From assembly GCA_027422505.1 (NCBI GenBank), contig JAPQWV010000408.1, positions 434,001 through 498,000 of the forward strand: a stretch of DNA of 64,000 nucleotides, given 5' to 3'. Made by a program: the position numbers and the translations under genes. Source of the DNA: Craterostigma plantagineum (taxonomy: Eukaryota; Streptophyta; Magnoliopsida; Lamiales; Linderniaceae). Below are positions 1 to 12,462 of this stretch, in pieces (within the stretch, counting starts at the first letter, position 1; each line of letters starts with the position of its first letter). Under the pieces are notes generated by a model. That model was not told the origin of the DNA. It made no database searches and was given only the letters and a program-made list of their open reading frames with translations.

Positions 1-635
1 GGGGGTGGCCATCAGCTTCAAGAATGCCAGAGAAACAACGATGTGAATTGTTCATTTCACCATCAGATATAAACAGCACAAAGTGAGTTGTTTGAGTAGT
101 TCCCATCTTTCGCACATATTTACTTAACGTATGTGTAATCTTCTCTCTTTCTGAAGTGATTGGATGGCTGCTTTCATTTTCCTTTTTTCTTTTTCTTTAT
201 TGAATATGTTCTGTCCTAATTTGGAATGAAACCATCGATGTCCACTGCAATTATTTAATCTGACGAAAATTAAATGCCCCGCCATGTTATAGCGTGACCA
301 TACGTACTACACATGTAATGGTTCTATGCGTGACAAAACACAACGAAGATGAGTGCTTGCATCGAAACAGTATAATGTAATAATAGCGTGTTTTTAGGAG
401 AAAACATCATATGCTCTTTGAGGGGCAAAGTGTCCACATTATGTTATCATCCTATGAAGTGGATGATGAAGCCAGTTCATATTGGGGTCTCAAGGCACAT
501 GCATTTACACAGTGCTATAACTTCACAAGCAGACAAAACACTTGCACTTTTTGCTTGGCTAAAGAGAAAGAGAATGGTCCAAAGGGGGACGATGATGATG
601 ATGATGAGTTAACATTATGGGAATATTTAATTTAA
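1..635 (+). CDS. C-terminal end of an unidentified protein (5' part outside window)
   Basis: Two exons are readable: 1-82 and 398-635. The first is open from base 3 and ends at a good donor (AAA|GTGAGT). The second begins after TTTTTAG. The join is in phase: AA from exon one plus G from exon two makes a Lys codon. The last exon encodes about 79 residues, with a Cys-rich stretch (FTQCYNFTSRQNTCTFCLAK), a run of six Asp at 588-608, and the end LTLWEYLI followed by TAA. I do not recognise the family. The gene converges on the acyltransferase gene, with 199 bp between stop codons. The splice join supports a real gene, but no function can be assigned. Confidence 0.55.
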
Positions 636-834
636 GTGATGTGCATATTCATTGCTTATGTACAGCTGCGTGTTTCAATGCTTGTCCTGAAGTCAACAGT
701 TTATTTCAAATCCACGTACTAAGATGTCTCAATATGGAAGTGTAGAGAAAAGGATGCGATCTAAAAACATGACCATGGAATGTATACTGTATGCCATTCT
801 AACAGTTTCAGTTACAACTTACAAGATTTGAATC

Positions 835-3646
835 TCACTGATCTTTCCTAGCTTTTGAACTTGGCCTTGGGGGCTTGACGATTTTCCCGAGCAAGATTAG
901 AACGATTGGGAGTATTGTTCCAACGTAGTATACGCTGCCATACGAAGCTAGCGTTTCTTGCAGGCTAAGAACCTGTAAGCACACGGTTAAGGCAGAATAG
1001 GTTTATTACAGAAGGTAAATTGTTGTCGGATATTCTAATTCTGAGGTAAAAACAAAAAAGGAGTGAAAGAATGGTGACAAGGACTAACCATGAAACCAAC
1101 GGCGGAGTAGTTTAGGACAATGTGAGTGTAAAAGAAGTTGAAAGATGCGAAGAGCGTCTTAATCGCGGGTGTTTGGCTGGCTTGCTGCCACCTGTAAATA
1201 ACTGCTCACCGGAGAAAAATACTCAGAAATGGATGGTATATTGGCGTATCGAGGATTTTTACGATCCTATTTATATGGTTCTTACCTTTTGAACCAGCAA
1301 TCCAAATGGCCGACTGAACGAAGAATATAAGGTAACCGGGATATAAACCCTGCGAAAAGAGTGGTAACGTTTTTTCACATCGCTAATCATATTTTGTCAA
1401 ACAAATTTTATTCAACGGATGATTAGATCGTTTGTCTGAAAAACAAGGTAGCATAGCATTCAAACAAGCAAACGCAAACGAATTGATTGAGTAAGTCAGA
1501 GCTTTGGACTTACATGCCACACTGCACTCACTGTTTGAGTAGCCAGCAACTGCAAGAAATTCGGTTTCTTTCCTTTCGGAACGAGCTTCTCATACACATC
1601 TAGCAAGCGATCGAGGCAAGTAAATCAAAGTTTGTTCGAGAACTGAAAGACGTACATGGGAAGAATGCGAAATTCGTCCCCTGGAGGTAAGAAAAGAACG
1701 AAAGAAAGAAAGACTCCTTACAGTGTCTAAGCCAAGTGCTGACTTGAATATTCCAGACAGCAGGTATCTGCACGGCGCTTTTCGCCAGCTCAACGCCTAA
1801 AATATCGACGTTCTTCGCACGGTCCCAGCGTGGCTCGGGAGGGTAGGAATCAGTCCATCCCGAAAATCCCAGGCCAGAAATAACGATGGAAGCCTCAGAA
1901 ACGGACCAAATGAAATAGTACTTCCAGCGAGTGCTAAAGCCCGTCATGTACTGGCAACCCAACTTTTTCCAGAAACCATATTCTCGGTAAATTGGCTCGG
2001 TGAATCGAGTGAGTGGGAATTTTGGTGACAGATAGAGATAAAGTCCCATACAGAAAGCAGCTTGTAATAGTGCCTTAACAGTTGCCCTGTAAGGAGAGGG
2101 AGGAGCTAGTCCTTTCTCTTCTTTAAGTTGGAATATCTGTCGTAGACAAATTATACGTCGAATTAACGCCAGAAATGGAATGCATATGAGAGGAGGTGAA
2201 CAAAGAGAATACCCCTTTACGCTCGGTCCATTCGAGATAGTCTTTGATTTCATAAACTGGGCCTGCAAAGTGGCTGCCACAGCATAGACAGTAGCCAACG
2301 TATTCGAGTACTGATGGCAAATTGCTCAATCGATTCTTCTTTTGCGCCTCACGTAGATCTTCGTCCTTAAGTATTCCATCGTTGTAATTTATTGCGCATG
2401 ATATGACTTTCAGTGTTATCACCATTAACGCTCCTGTGATTTGGATGAAAAAAACCAAGAATAGTATTGAACGATGGCACAGGGTAGAAAAGTGGCCCAA
2501 AGAACTTTGCAACGACGTATGTGCATCCAAAATCAACAAGATGAAACTCTAAGCACCATTATCAAAATGTATTGAATGTAAAAAAAGACGTTCTGTGATG
2601 GAACTTACCTGTAGCATCTATACCTCCATCCTTCCATGCATCTCCACTCATGTAGTATACATGGCTACATATACATATATATCACAAAATTTACATGGTG
2701 AAATAACCTCCCATCAAATGACAAACAAAGTACTCAGGCGCATAAAGATCCAATGCAGGAAAAAGCAAAGAGAATGTAAATGAAAACAGACAGGCATCAT
2801 TAATCAGCAGTTAGTGGATCATCAGCCATGGGGAATGTTTATACTAATCGCTAAACAGATCTACGAGATATATGGTCAGAAAGAAGACCATTTTCAGTTC
2901 AAGAACTTCTTTACCTTAACACAAAGGGTAATTTCTCCCCTCCATATTCCGTAAGTGGCTCCAAAGTAAGGGAAACTGCCATTATACTACCAGCAAACTA
3001 AAACACTTGTTTTGCTTTACTTTAAAGAAACCCCAAGTAGGTTCAAGACTATAAAGGAGAATTAATCAAACAGCACTGTATCTATTTCCTTTTTCTTCCG
3101 CTCATGAAGAAAGATCGGATTTTTTCCTTTGAACGCCTTACTTTTCTCCCAAGTCCTCAAACATAAGAACAAAAAAAAGTCCAAATTTTATCCCTACTTA
3201 TGTAGTAGCCTTCGAACGTAAAGCAAAGTCGAACACCGAGCTTGTTCCCCTTCGGGAAACATTCAATTCAACACCTCTCCACATAACCAAAATCAGAAAA
3301 AAAAAAAAAAGGAAAAAGAAAACGGCGAAAGAAATTACCATCCAATGAGGTAACCAAAGGCCAGAAAGAACGTGACGACGCCACAGTATCTCCGCGACGT
3401 CAGCATCGCCGAATAGCCCATCAGCATGGGCGCGAGGAAATGCAAATTCGAAGAGAATCCGAACGATAGGTAAGATAAGATCGCCCCGGCGGACGCGGCG
3501 TACACGTGGCGAGCTGCCGGTCCTCCGGGAACGAACCGGTGGAAGAACCCAACCGGCACCGTCGCCGCGAAGCACAGTAGAAACCGGAGAACCGGTACGG
3601 ACACGCCGATCGCCGACGCCGTGGACTCCATCTCCGGCAAACCCAT
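835..3646 (-). CDS. LPCAT1: Lysophospholipid acyltransferase (MBOAT family, LPCAT1/2-like)
   Basis: Eight exons on the minus strand: 3339-3646, 2609-2664, 2213-2433, 1722-2136, 1514-1599, 1286-1349, 1089-1201 and 835-972. All have GT-AG borders and phases that join without a break, giving 466 residues, close to the Arabidopsis LPCAT length. The enzyme re-acylates lysophosphatidylcholine and related lysolipids with acyl-CoA in the ER (Lands cycle). Supporting sequence: many hydrophobic segments, the conserved blocks GYCLCCGSHFAGPVYE, WDRAKNVDILGVELAKSA and SAVWHGLYPGY, whose His (about residue 362) is the MBOAT catalytic histidine, and a basic C-terminus. The start at 3646 gives MGLPEMES; an internal Met five codons later is an alternative. 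Confidence 0.95.
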
Positions 3647-4121
3647 ATCAATTCGATAATTACTAAGCTGTCTCCTATTCTGTAGAAGTCTCTGTATGTA
3701 CACAGTTCGAGACCTTGGTAGATTTTGGCTCTACTGAACTGACGAGGTGGAGTCATTGTATTGGTGAAGGGAAAAACCATACAAATGGACACTTACCACC
3801 AGCTTCGTGGTTATTTAATTATTGAAGATTATACAATACGAAAAATCGATGTTCTTGGAAAAATAGATACATGACAAATATTTCGTAATTCAATTCATGC
3901 ATGCTTAAAATACCAACATAAATTGATTTCTGAGGAGATTATAATCCTTCGAAATAAATTTGTATGTACTTTGTTATATGACCAAATAAAAACAACGCAC
4001 ACTAAGGTCCAAAGGAAGCATAAATATATAACCACCGTGTCCAAGCTTAAAAGATTAAGAAACTGCATTCTTTGATGATAAAATTATAAATAAACATGGC
4101 ATTGTAACTGCTATAGTATCA
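3647..4121. other. Intergenic: acyltransferase promoter side / PUX8 3' flank
   Basis: 475 bp between the acyltransferase start and the PUX8-like stop, both genes being on the minus strand. It is AT-rich. I see no coding exon or recognisable element. Confidence 0.6.
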
Positions 4122-6550
4122 TCATATCAACTCCAAATACAAGGCCTCTTGTTTGCTGGTAAGTCCCAGTTCGTCGAGCCTCGACGATCTCTCTTCCTCG
4201 CTAAACGCTTGGCGAGGATAAGGCCGTACCTATCGAGTTTTTTTCGATAACGTACAAGCCATAAACTTGTGTAAGAATGAAAAACTATTGTGTGTAAAAG
4301 AGGGGACATATATATATATATATATATATATGTATATGATATACCAGTCTGTAACTTCCAGGTTTTACGCCTCTGCCAATATCAATGAAGTCGAAGATAT
4401 ACTGTGTAACGATCACAAAAGAACATGCGAAAGGTAAGCATTCGTAGTAAGCAGACGAATAGGAAATGAGAGGCACGTTTTCGTTAACGAACCTGAAGAT
4501 GATCGGACTTGAGAAATCGTCGACCTCTTCGACTTCCATCGGGCATACGAACAAGCAAATTCACAGCATTCTCATCGTCCTTGGGAGGTTCTTGAGGCAG
4601 AGAAGCCTCTTTGGCTGCCAAACTTCTCTCAATTTCCTGGCACACAGATGAGAAAGGTTCGATAGTAAAGAGACTGCTTTTCCCAACTGATTCCAAATGC
4701 AAAAGCTGATTAATTACCTGCTCCTCTTGCTCCCTTCTACGCAATTCTTCCTCTCTGAGCCTTTCATCGGCGAGGGCGGCTTCAGCTTCTTCCATGGCTT
4801 TCAACTCCTTCTCTCTGTCAGCCTGCAGTGCAGCGAGGTACTCGTCGTCCTGCAAATTTGAAAAGGGTCAACAGATTCGAAATCGTGCAAAGCTATAAAA
4901 TTTAGTAAACGATGCTTGGGATTCGACAAAACAAACCTGTTGTTCACGCAGCAACCGCTGAGCTGTAAGAGATGGAGATGGAGGGCGAGGGTCGTTCCTT
5001 GGATAATAGCCATTAGCCATTGGCCGAGGGAAATTATATCTGCTTCCTTCTGGGATTCCGCCGAACATTGCAGCCTCTAGCATTACGGCTTCGTCATGTT
5101 CCTCGGAGGAGATTCCACCCCACTAATAAAGTATTTCACGCGTAAAACAGGGGAACATTCATCTGAATCTTGGAAGGAAGAGTGCATGAATCTATTAAAA
5201 ACTGAAATACCTCAGAGGGGAATTGACTTTCTTGAATCTGCGGCCGAAGCCCATTATCGCCCTGCCTAGGACTCGAAGGCTGGCTGACGTCAAATTCTTC
5301 GGTATCTTTCAATATCTCGACGTTATCTGAAGGCAATTTTTCTTCATCATCAGCCTCTTGCTGGACAGAGGAGATGCCACCCTCCAGCGTAGATTGCCTA
5401 TACATAACAACACGTTAACGAAATACATGGATATCTCTTCTCTATGGAAGGAAAGAGGAAGTTTTGGAAACAGTGAAAAGGCAAGAAATGATGATGGTAC
5501 TGTTGATTTGAAACTGCAGCATCCCTCTTGGAAGCCTCGATTGCTGCTTGTACCATTTCTTCTTCGATGCCATCGCTGTAGTCCGGCAAATCTACGATCG
5601 GCGGTGCGCTGGGCTCATTAGTTGCATTTCCAAGCTCGGAGGTTTGCATAAATGGAGTGGATGACGTATTTCCCACGCTGTCGTTGCTATCGTCGTTGGT
5701 TACAACCGTGGCACGCGCTTGTGTCAATTGGCCCATTGTAGATTCAGAGGCGTCTTCGGAGGCATGAGGGTCGACATCAATTGGATCATCAACGTCCATG
5801 GCGTCAGCATCTAAGGGATTCGTAGACGCCTGATTTCTGAGGAAATGAAGAAAAACATTGAAGCGAAGATTTTGAGCTATTGACGATTCTAATGACGGGA
5901 TATACAACTGACTCACTGGTTTCTGTCGTTATCGTTGAAATAAGCATTAATGGCAACGTTGAGGTTTCCGCGATGCTCCTGCTCGGCATCCATGGCGAAG
6001 GAAGAAAGAACAAGTTTAAAGACGATAGAGAAGGGGCAAATATAAAAGGAAAACTTCAGAAAAAAACCCTTACAACGAAAAAGCAGTACACAAGAGCATC
6101 TTTGTTATCTCATGGTTGCACAATAAACTAGGAAATGGTATTAATAGGTTACTCTATACCATCTTGTACATTTCAGTATCGTCCTCAATCTTAAAAATAG
6201 CAGTAATTGTCAAAGTCAGCAACTACAAACCCAGAAAGATTCACAGTTCGTTCGCTGCCCAGATAAACGTAAAGGAAAAAAGGTACAGCCTTTCACAAAA
6301 TTAAGCACTTGCACAATCAAGCAGCAAAACAAAATCGCAACTTCAACTGAAAAAAAAAATAAGGGTCCGAAAATCAACAAAGAAAAATCACCACAGCAGC
6401 TGAATCCCAGCGACTGATTGGCATTTAAACTTAAAATTAGGAAAAAAGAATAATAAATAACGAAACCTCCAACTTCTGAACAGCAGTGGCTTCAGACGCG
6501 CCAGTGATGCTGATAAAAGTGCCGATTGCATCTTCATCGGGTGTCGACAT
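4122..6550 (-). CDS. PUX8: Plant UBX-domain protein PUX8-like (UBA-UIM-UBX, CDC48 adaptor)
   Basis: Nine exons: 6467-6550, 5917-5978, 5501-5836, 5211-5397, 4937-5122, 4718-4849, 4493-4636, 4345-4401 and 4122-4229, all in phase, 431 residues. Order of parts: an N-terminal UBA-like region ([20 protein letters not shown]), an acidic linker with [11 protein letters not shown], a UIM-like helix ([16 protein letters not shown]), the conserved block [13 protein letters not shown] followed by [17 protein letters not shown], a charged coiled coil ([18 protein letters not shown]), and a C-terminal UBX domain from [20 protein letters not shown] to [15 protein letters not shown]. Family members link ubiquitylated cargo to the CDC48/p97 segregase. 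The order matches Arabidopsis PUX8, although the middle linker is shorter. A (TA)n microsatellite lies in the last intron, at 4308-4331. Confidence 0.93.
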
Positions 6551-6951
6551 CTTTTTTTTTCTTTGCGAATACGAACAATATTTCAGCTGCCCGAATACAG
6601 AAATCAAGATTTCTCTTCCGCTTTGTTTTTTTTTCTATTTGTGATTACTGTTAACGATGCGTAAATTGTTGCGTGGATAAAGCGAAGAAGAACATTAGAG
6701 AGATTAGGTTTTTATATAAAATACGAAGAAGCGTGAGCAGCTCAGCTAGCCTACTGAAGGGTAACATCGTCAATTAACAAGCAACGCGCGCGGGTCCCAC
6801 ATCTAAGTTCTCCATTTCTCCACGTCTGTGTTTCGTTAAATACATGAGAGAAATAACGTTCTAATCGTTTTCCATCGATACACTTTCTCATTACAGCAGT
6901 AAAATTGTTCTGTCAAAGGACGAAGATATCTCTGTGTAGTAAGTATCTCAG
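6551..6951. other. Intergenic between PUX8-like and rhomboid-like genes
   Basis: 401 bp. It holds the PUX8-like promoter and 5' leader and the 3' flank of the rhomboid-like gene. No other feature is recognised. Confidence 0.6.
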
Positions 6952-7932
6952 TTAGCTGTTACAGCTCCACTTCGACGTCGGCACGCAGCTCAAGTAATGG
7001 CACCATCTGCACTTACTATCACCTCCATCGTCGCCTCTGAAAAGCTTCACCAATCCAAGAGTAAATCTGCAGATTCAATCAGGAAACTGAAACAAAAAAA
7101 GCGAAGAAAGATTAAGTTTTTAATGATAAAAAATACTATGAGTAAAGAGCTGTACCCAACGACGAACAGAACAGACGCGAGAATCCCAAGAACGTATTGG
7201 TACGCAGCGTACTTCGGCTTCAGGCGGGAACTCGCCGGAAAACTTCTCCCCACCGACCGGCGGAACTGAGGCCGGCGAGCAAGCAATACGAAGCCCAGGA
7301 GAAAGCCCGTCGAAAACCCACCGGCGTTCGCCAAGTTGCCGACGTGCGGGAGGATTCCGACGGCCAAGTTTACGGCGACGGCGGCGGCGAGGGTTAACAG
7401 AGGCGCCGCCTGCGAGGAGGAGAGATGGGCTTTCTTGTAACTGCCAAAAGAGCGATTTTTTTTTTTAAAAAAAAAAAAACGAACCTTGTTGGAGTAAATC
7501 GTCCAATTGGTAAGCAATTCAGAAAGCATAGCTCCGACGAGTCCAAACACGGCGGCCGAAGCCCCGACAAAGACGCCGTTGTGGATAAGAATGGAAGAAA
7601 TTACGCCTCCGCCGATTCCAGAAAGCACGTAAATTACGCCGACTCTTACTGCATTACCATAAACGAAGTTTCTTGAATGTAAGAAAACATGTACATATAT
7701 TGTCCGTAAATCAAGAATTTGCCGGGCTATTGAGTTTGCTCACTAAATCCGAACTGCTGTTCTAGGCGAATCCCAGCGACGACCAAGCTCAGCATGTTTG
7801 CGAATAACTGAATAACGCCTGCGTGAATCCATATACAAGTTATCAGCCTCCAAGGTTCGTTCTGCCCCACGACTTTCTTCCACTCGAGCGCTCCTAATCT
7901 TACCAGTCTGCAAAATATGAAGAAATATCATA

Positions 7933-8000
<68 letters not shown>

Positions 8001-8355
8001 TATATGAGCAGTAGTTTCTGTGGATATTCAATCAAGAAAGATCAGAAGAGGCAAAGATTGAAGAGATTGATTACGTAGCAGAAGATGGTCCAAAGAGAGG
8101 GTTCTCCCTCAAGGGCTCAAAGGAGAGCCTCCCAAGAAACGCTGCTACGCAATTACCATCGCCGCGGAGGTTGTTTTGGGGGCAGTTGTTGGCGAACATA
8201 ACGACCACGAATATTACGACGTTGGCCACGACGATCATAGGCACGAGCCATGACGTCCATTGCCTCGACTCTGCGTACTCGTCTATTTCGTAGTACGCTG
8301 AATGGTTTCTGCTTTTCGTCGCCGTCGACTCGCCTCGCTCCGTATCTCCATTCAT
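6952..8355 (-). CDS. Rhomboid-like intramembrane protein (RBL1/2 type), probable pseudoprotease
   Basis: Five exons: 8075-8355, 7744-7907, 7485-7648, 7156-7409 and 6952-7066, all in phase, 325 residues. Conserved rhomboid blocks are present: [25 protein letters not shown], the WKKVV and [16 protein letters not shown] region, [25 protein letters not shown], and a Cys-rich tail ([17 protein letters not shown]) typical of Golgi plant RBLs. The catalytic centre is changed. The usual GASG reads GASAAVFG (Ser about 179 kept, next Gly replaced by Ala), and the usual AHLGGF reads ANAGGF (catalytic His replaced by Asn, about 231). An in-frame Met 20 codons upstream (8415) is possible; 8355 matches family N-termini better. 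The last intron uses GG|GTACAG at 7155. Confidence 0.88.
7937..7995. repeat. (CT)n microsatellite in intron 1 of the rhomboid-like gene
   Basis: About 59 bp of uninterrupted CT, on the 5' side of exon 2. On the transcribed strand it is a GA tract, so it is not the polypyrimidine tract of the acceptor. Confidence 0.97.
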
Positions 8356-9052
8356 CGCCGTTCTCTGACTCTCCTCGTGTGAGGAAAAGCCCCTCTTCAA
8401 TCTCTCGGAGAGCAAAGGAGTTTCAAGAACTGGTAAGAGAGGAATTATGTTTAGACTGGGGAAATTAAGATATATTTGGAGGTTAAATTGGAGTTAGTTG
8501 TCAGTTTCAGTTGAAATAGCGTTCAGCGTCGACAAACAGTGTGGACTGAGAACAAGATGTAACATACACCAAGTACGTGAAGATAAATCTATTTGTCTTT
8601 TTCCCCCAGTTAATCTTCGATTCTTGTTCTTTTTCAGTGTTGCAATGTAAGAGAAAATTGTCGCTATCTTCTGTTGTTATTTGTCTCTGAGTATTATGTC
8701 CAATCTTCTTGTGAGCATTCAACTGCAAACAACTCTTCTCTCCTTATCTGTTTCTTTGTTTGACATTCTTTTTTAGTTTTGGTTTGAGTATTTTGTTCTT
8801 AAACTTGATGGTCACAGAAATAATCTGCAATTACTCATCTCATATTTGCAAAGAGAGTAACATATTGCAGACATGAGAACAGTCAATATCATTACAGAAA
8901 AAAGTCTTATAACTCAACTCCTAAACCTATATACACCAAAATGAACAAAAAGAAAAATGTCAAAAGCCCAACATCATCCGTTTTCATTCATACACAGCGT
9001 TCAAACAGCACGAAAGAGAAGAGACAAAAGGAAAAAAGAAAAAGAAAAAAAA
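8356..9052. other. Intergenic between rhomboid-like and DUF1442 genes
   Basis: 697 bp holding the rhomboid-like promoter/leader and the 3' flank of the DUF1442 gene. AT-rich with A/T homopolymers. Nothing else is recognised. Confidence 0.6.
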
Positions 9053-9794
9053 CTAAGTCCTTATCACAAACTCCTCACCTGACTCAGTATTAACATGCCT
9101 AATCCACCTTCTCTTTCCTTTACCACCGCCGCCGCCGTCTTCGCCGCCGATGTGAGCGATATCCAGCCCATTCCCCACCGGCAAAAACACCGACCTCACA
9201 ATCCTCGACCTCTCACCCAAAACGCTCCGCCACCTAAACTCCGCCGCCGCCGCCGCCCTCGAGCTCACGTTCTTACACATCAGAACCGCCCCTCTTTGTC
9301 CCAACTTAGCCGCGCCTATCATCCTCGCGAAGCCGGCTTGCCTGCAATCCACCACTAAGAAGTCAATCCCCTGCAAACCCTCCATGGCTTCCTCGGGTCG
9401 ACCCACTACGACCCGAGCCGGGGTTTGACCCGAGCCTTCTATCGCCTGCGTGTACTGGGATTTCGATTCTTGGTCAGGGACGATGCATACGTGCCTTCCT
9501 TTTGTGTGGCGGGCTGCTACTGATAAGCCTATGCTCGTCGAAATCGAGCCGCCTTTTGACCATGTCTCGACGATTAGCTGAGCGTTCCAGCCCGCCGCCA
9601 TGGCCGAGACGAGCTCGGATATGCTCGAATCTTTGTGATGGAGTTGGCACTGTTTTTTATTTTAAGATTAAAAATCATAAAGTTCGAATCTTTTTTGCGT
9701 GTAATGAAACGATTCGTTGCGATGAGGGGCTTACTGATTCGACGGTGTCTATGTAGGCTCTTGAGGCTGTTTCCGGCGACCAAACTAGCTTCAT
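9053..9794 (-). CDS. DUF1442 family protein
   Basis: Two exons, 9735-9794 and 9053-9649, in phase 0, 218 residues. The first exon reads MKLVWSPETASRAYIDTVES and the second continues CQLHHKDSSISELVSAMAAGW, a strong match to the N-terminus of plant DUF1442 proteins. It is followed by NAQLIVETWS and GRHVCIVPDQ, a Rossmann-like arrangement, and by DFLVVDCR and GAVLMCKN. The C-terminus has a Gly-rich loop (EDGGGGGKGK) before RRWIRHVNTESGEEFVIR. The family is usually described as methyltransferase-like, but its biochemical role is unknown. The second exon is GC-rich and the flanks are AT-rich. Confidence 0.9.
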
Positions 9795-10566
9795 TTTTTC
9801 CTTCTCCTTTTTTTTTTCTTGAAATTTGGGGCTTTCTTTGGTCGTGAATGGAGGAAAGAAAGCTTTTTTCTGTCTCTGTGCTGCTTAAAAAAAAAAAAAG
9901 ATTTTTCTAGTTCATTATTTTTTGTTTGATGACGAGGTGTAATAAGCTGTATCCAAATTGGGTTTAAATATAGGAAAGGAAAGGAGCATGAAGCAAAACG
10001 TAATGATGCGTGGAAAAATGTCGATGTCAAAGCCGTTGACTTTTGCTCTTCGTAAAATATAGTTTAATCCTAGGTGAGATTAGGACTCCATTATTTGAAT
10101 TGGCATGCTTGTTTATTACGTCTATCCTAATTAATCTTGATATTTTACAAGGTTTGTTTTAGATTAATCGATTTTATATGAAGTAATAACTCATTAATTT
10201 TTCAATAGATATAGATGCAATTGTCAACCAAGGCCACTTTCGAATACTAACCTGGTAGTGTCCACTTAAAGTTGCCAAGTTGGTACAGCCTTAAAAGGGC
10301 TCATGCAATGACATTCATTTAAAAGGGCAATAAGATGCTATGAATATCAAGTAAATATTTTATTATAAGAGGAAAGTCAACTTATCAGAAAAGAGAAAAC
10401 CCATCCCAAAAAATGATTTAACACTTTTTTTTTTTCTTTTCGAAACAACCGATCGAACCAGAAGCTTAATACATATACTTGGCGTATTACTATATGTTTA
10501 TGTATATAAATCATAACCTTAGAAAATCTAAGGAGCAGATTATATGATTCCCGTACGATCTATATA

Positions 10567-11266
10567 CGGTAGAAACTCTATAAATTAGTACAGTTGGGAC
10601 CCCTAAAGTTTATTAATTAAAAGAATTATTAATTAATCGATAAATTAATAATTTTAATTTATCGATAAATTAATATTTAATTAATTTATAGTGTATATTA
10701 CTTTTCAAATTTTCCAAACATCAAGTAACCTTCAATCTCTATGTCCTTGATGAACTTCAAATTAAGGATCAAACATTCGATCTCCCAAGTCTATTATAAT
10801 CCGTATGGTGTTAATGTATATTTAAGTAATATTAATATATCTTCTATATATACACTATGAAATCAGACCCACAAACAACTCAGTATAAACAATATGTCAT
10901 CTCATCTCAAAGGTGTGAAAAAAACAACAATGACCGATGAGATTCGAAGAGCATTATGCAATCACAAGAGAGATAATCCTAATCTCACTCAGAAGCAATT
11001 GAAAGAATGGGTTCACAGTAACTATTGTTTGCAAGTGAGTCAGCAAAAACAAATGACAATTGAGTCATTTTTCAAGTAACCTTCGTTAATGTAATATGAT
11101 AATGTTTTTACATATGAAATTATTAATTTATAATTTATACGGGACCTATAAAAATTATCAAAAGTCTATTGTCTTATAATTTTAGAGAATTATTAATTTA
11201 GAACGTCATCTCCGAGTCGGGACCTGTCATAAATTTTATATTAAAGAGTTTATTAAATAATCACAG
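10567..11266. mobile_element. Pogo/Lemi1-like (Tc1-mariner superfamily) internal-deletion derivative
   Basis: About 700 bp flanked by TA dinucleotides at 10565-10566 and 11267-11268. The left end reads CGGTAGAAACTCTATAAATT, closely resembling the terminal repeat of plant Lemi1/Emigrant elements. The right end in reverse is CTGTGATTATTTAATAAACT and is more degenerate. Both subterminal regions carry GGGACC / GGTCCC, and the left arm has an internal palindrome of AATTTATCGATAAATT type (about 10615-10690). The only coding potential is a 61-residue reading frame. The left terminus and the coding content agree, but the right border is approximate. Confidence 0.65.
10894..11079 (+). CDS. Small transposon-derived frame: CENP-B-type HTH start joined to a PIP-box-like end
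   Basis: 61 codons. Residues 10-50 (TTMTDEIRRALC, then NPNLTQKQLKEWV and CLQVSQ) match the first CENP-B-type helix-turn-helix of plant pogo-like transposases. Family members continue from VSQ into the next helix. Here the frame goes straight to QKQMTIESFFK and a stop. QMTIESFF fits the PCNA-binding PIP consensus (Q-x-x-hydrophobic-x-x-F-F), and PIP motifs have been described near the C-terminus of pogo transposase. The catalytic DDE core is absent, consistent with an in-frame internal deletion fusing the two ends of a transposase. Whether it is expressed is unknown. Confidence 0.5.
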   Translation: MSSHLKGVKKTTMTDEIRRALCNHKRDNPNLTQKQLKEWVHSNYCLQVSQQKQMTIESFFK

Positions 11267-12462
11267 TATTAATCGACTATATATATGATATCGATAACAG
11301 CTATAGCTTATGCTATTTTATTGTCTGGACGAATAAAATGTCAATGGCGGTTGACTTTCTTCATCTGTACGGCAATTTAAGACATAGAATAATTGAATGT
11401 GGACAAAGATATGCACTAATATTTGTATAGTAGTTGCCTAGCTTAGCCTCGCTGCTGATGGGATCATTATTATTTTAAGTAACATATATAAAGCGTATGT
11501 GTTGGCATGCTCATCGTTTCTTTGTTATAAATATTAATAACGTAAATTTAAATAATGAAACCATTGCTGGTGAAGTCTGTATTTAAAACTTAGTACTGAT
11601 ATATTTACATATATATATATATATGTTGCATAACAAAGTATGAGATGATCACTAGCGGTTTGTCGATATTTTGAAAAAGAACAAGATAAAAAAACACATC
11701 AATTAATGATAGCCCACGGTAGTGGACTTGCACAACCAACACGGTGAAAATGAAAAACATAAGAAACAAACAATAATAATATTAAAAAACATGTGGGGGT
11801 GAGATGACGTCTTGAGTTTATAATAGTACCAGCTAGTGGTGACAATGTAGATAAATAAATAGTATACGATAAGTATGAATTTAATTGTGGTATGGCCTTT
11901 AGTTAGTAGCTTGTTTATCAATTTCAGACCCTAGCCTACCTTAGAGTGAGGTGAGTGTTTATAATAGAGATATTCACTTTTTACTCGGTTGTATAAGGTA
12001 GAATATAAGATAATCCAATTAAATAAAGTGGGACATAAAGATGATATAAAGACAATAGATTCGTAAGATCTTTTCTGAGTTCATTGGATTCATGAAATTT
12101 GGAACTTCTGGCCCAATAATAATGAAAATCAACATCTCAATCTCAGCCCAACATCTCATCAACGGTCTCTTCTCCCACTTATTAAATAATGGTTAGCATA
12201 GAACTATGTCACCGAATCCCAATGTTACTCGCCAAATAATTAATATCCGTAAGAATCTAATCTAATTTGCATGCCAGAGAAACCTCACGAGAATCACATA
12301 ATTTCGGTAAATAAAAAAATTACTTTATTTCTAATTTAATTTGGCTGAGCTCACTTCCCAAGCAAGCCCATGTCTTTATTCGACATTAATCAAGACTATA
12401 GATATATCATTGAACATAAAATATACAAAAATACAAGGGACCTTTACAATTCAGCCCCACAT

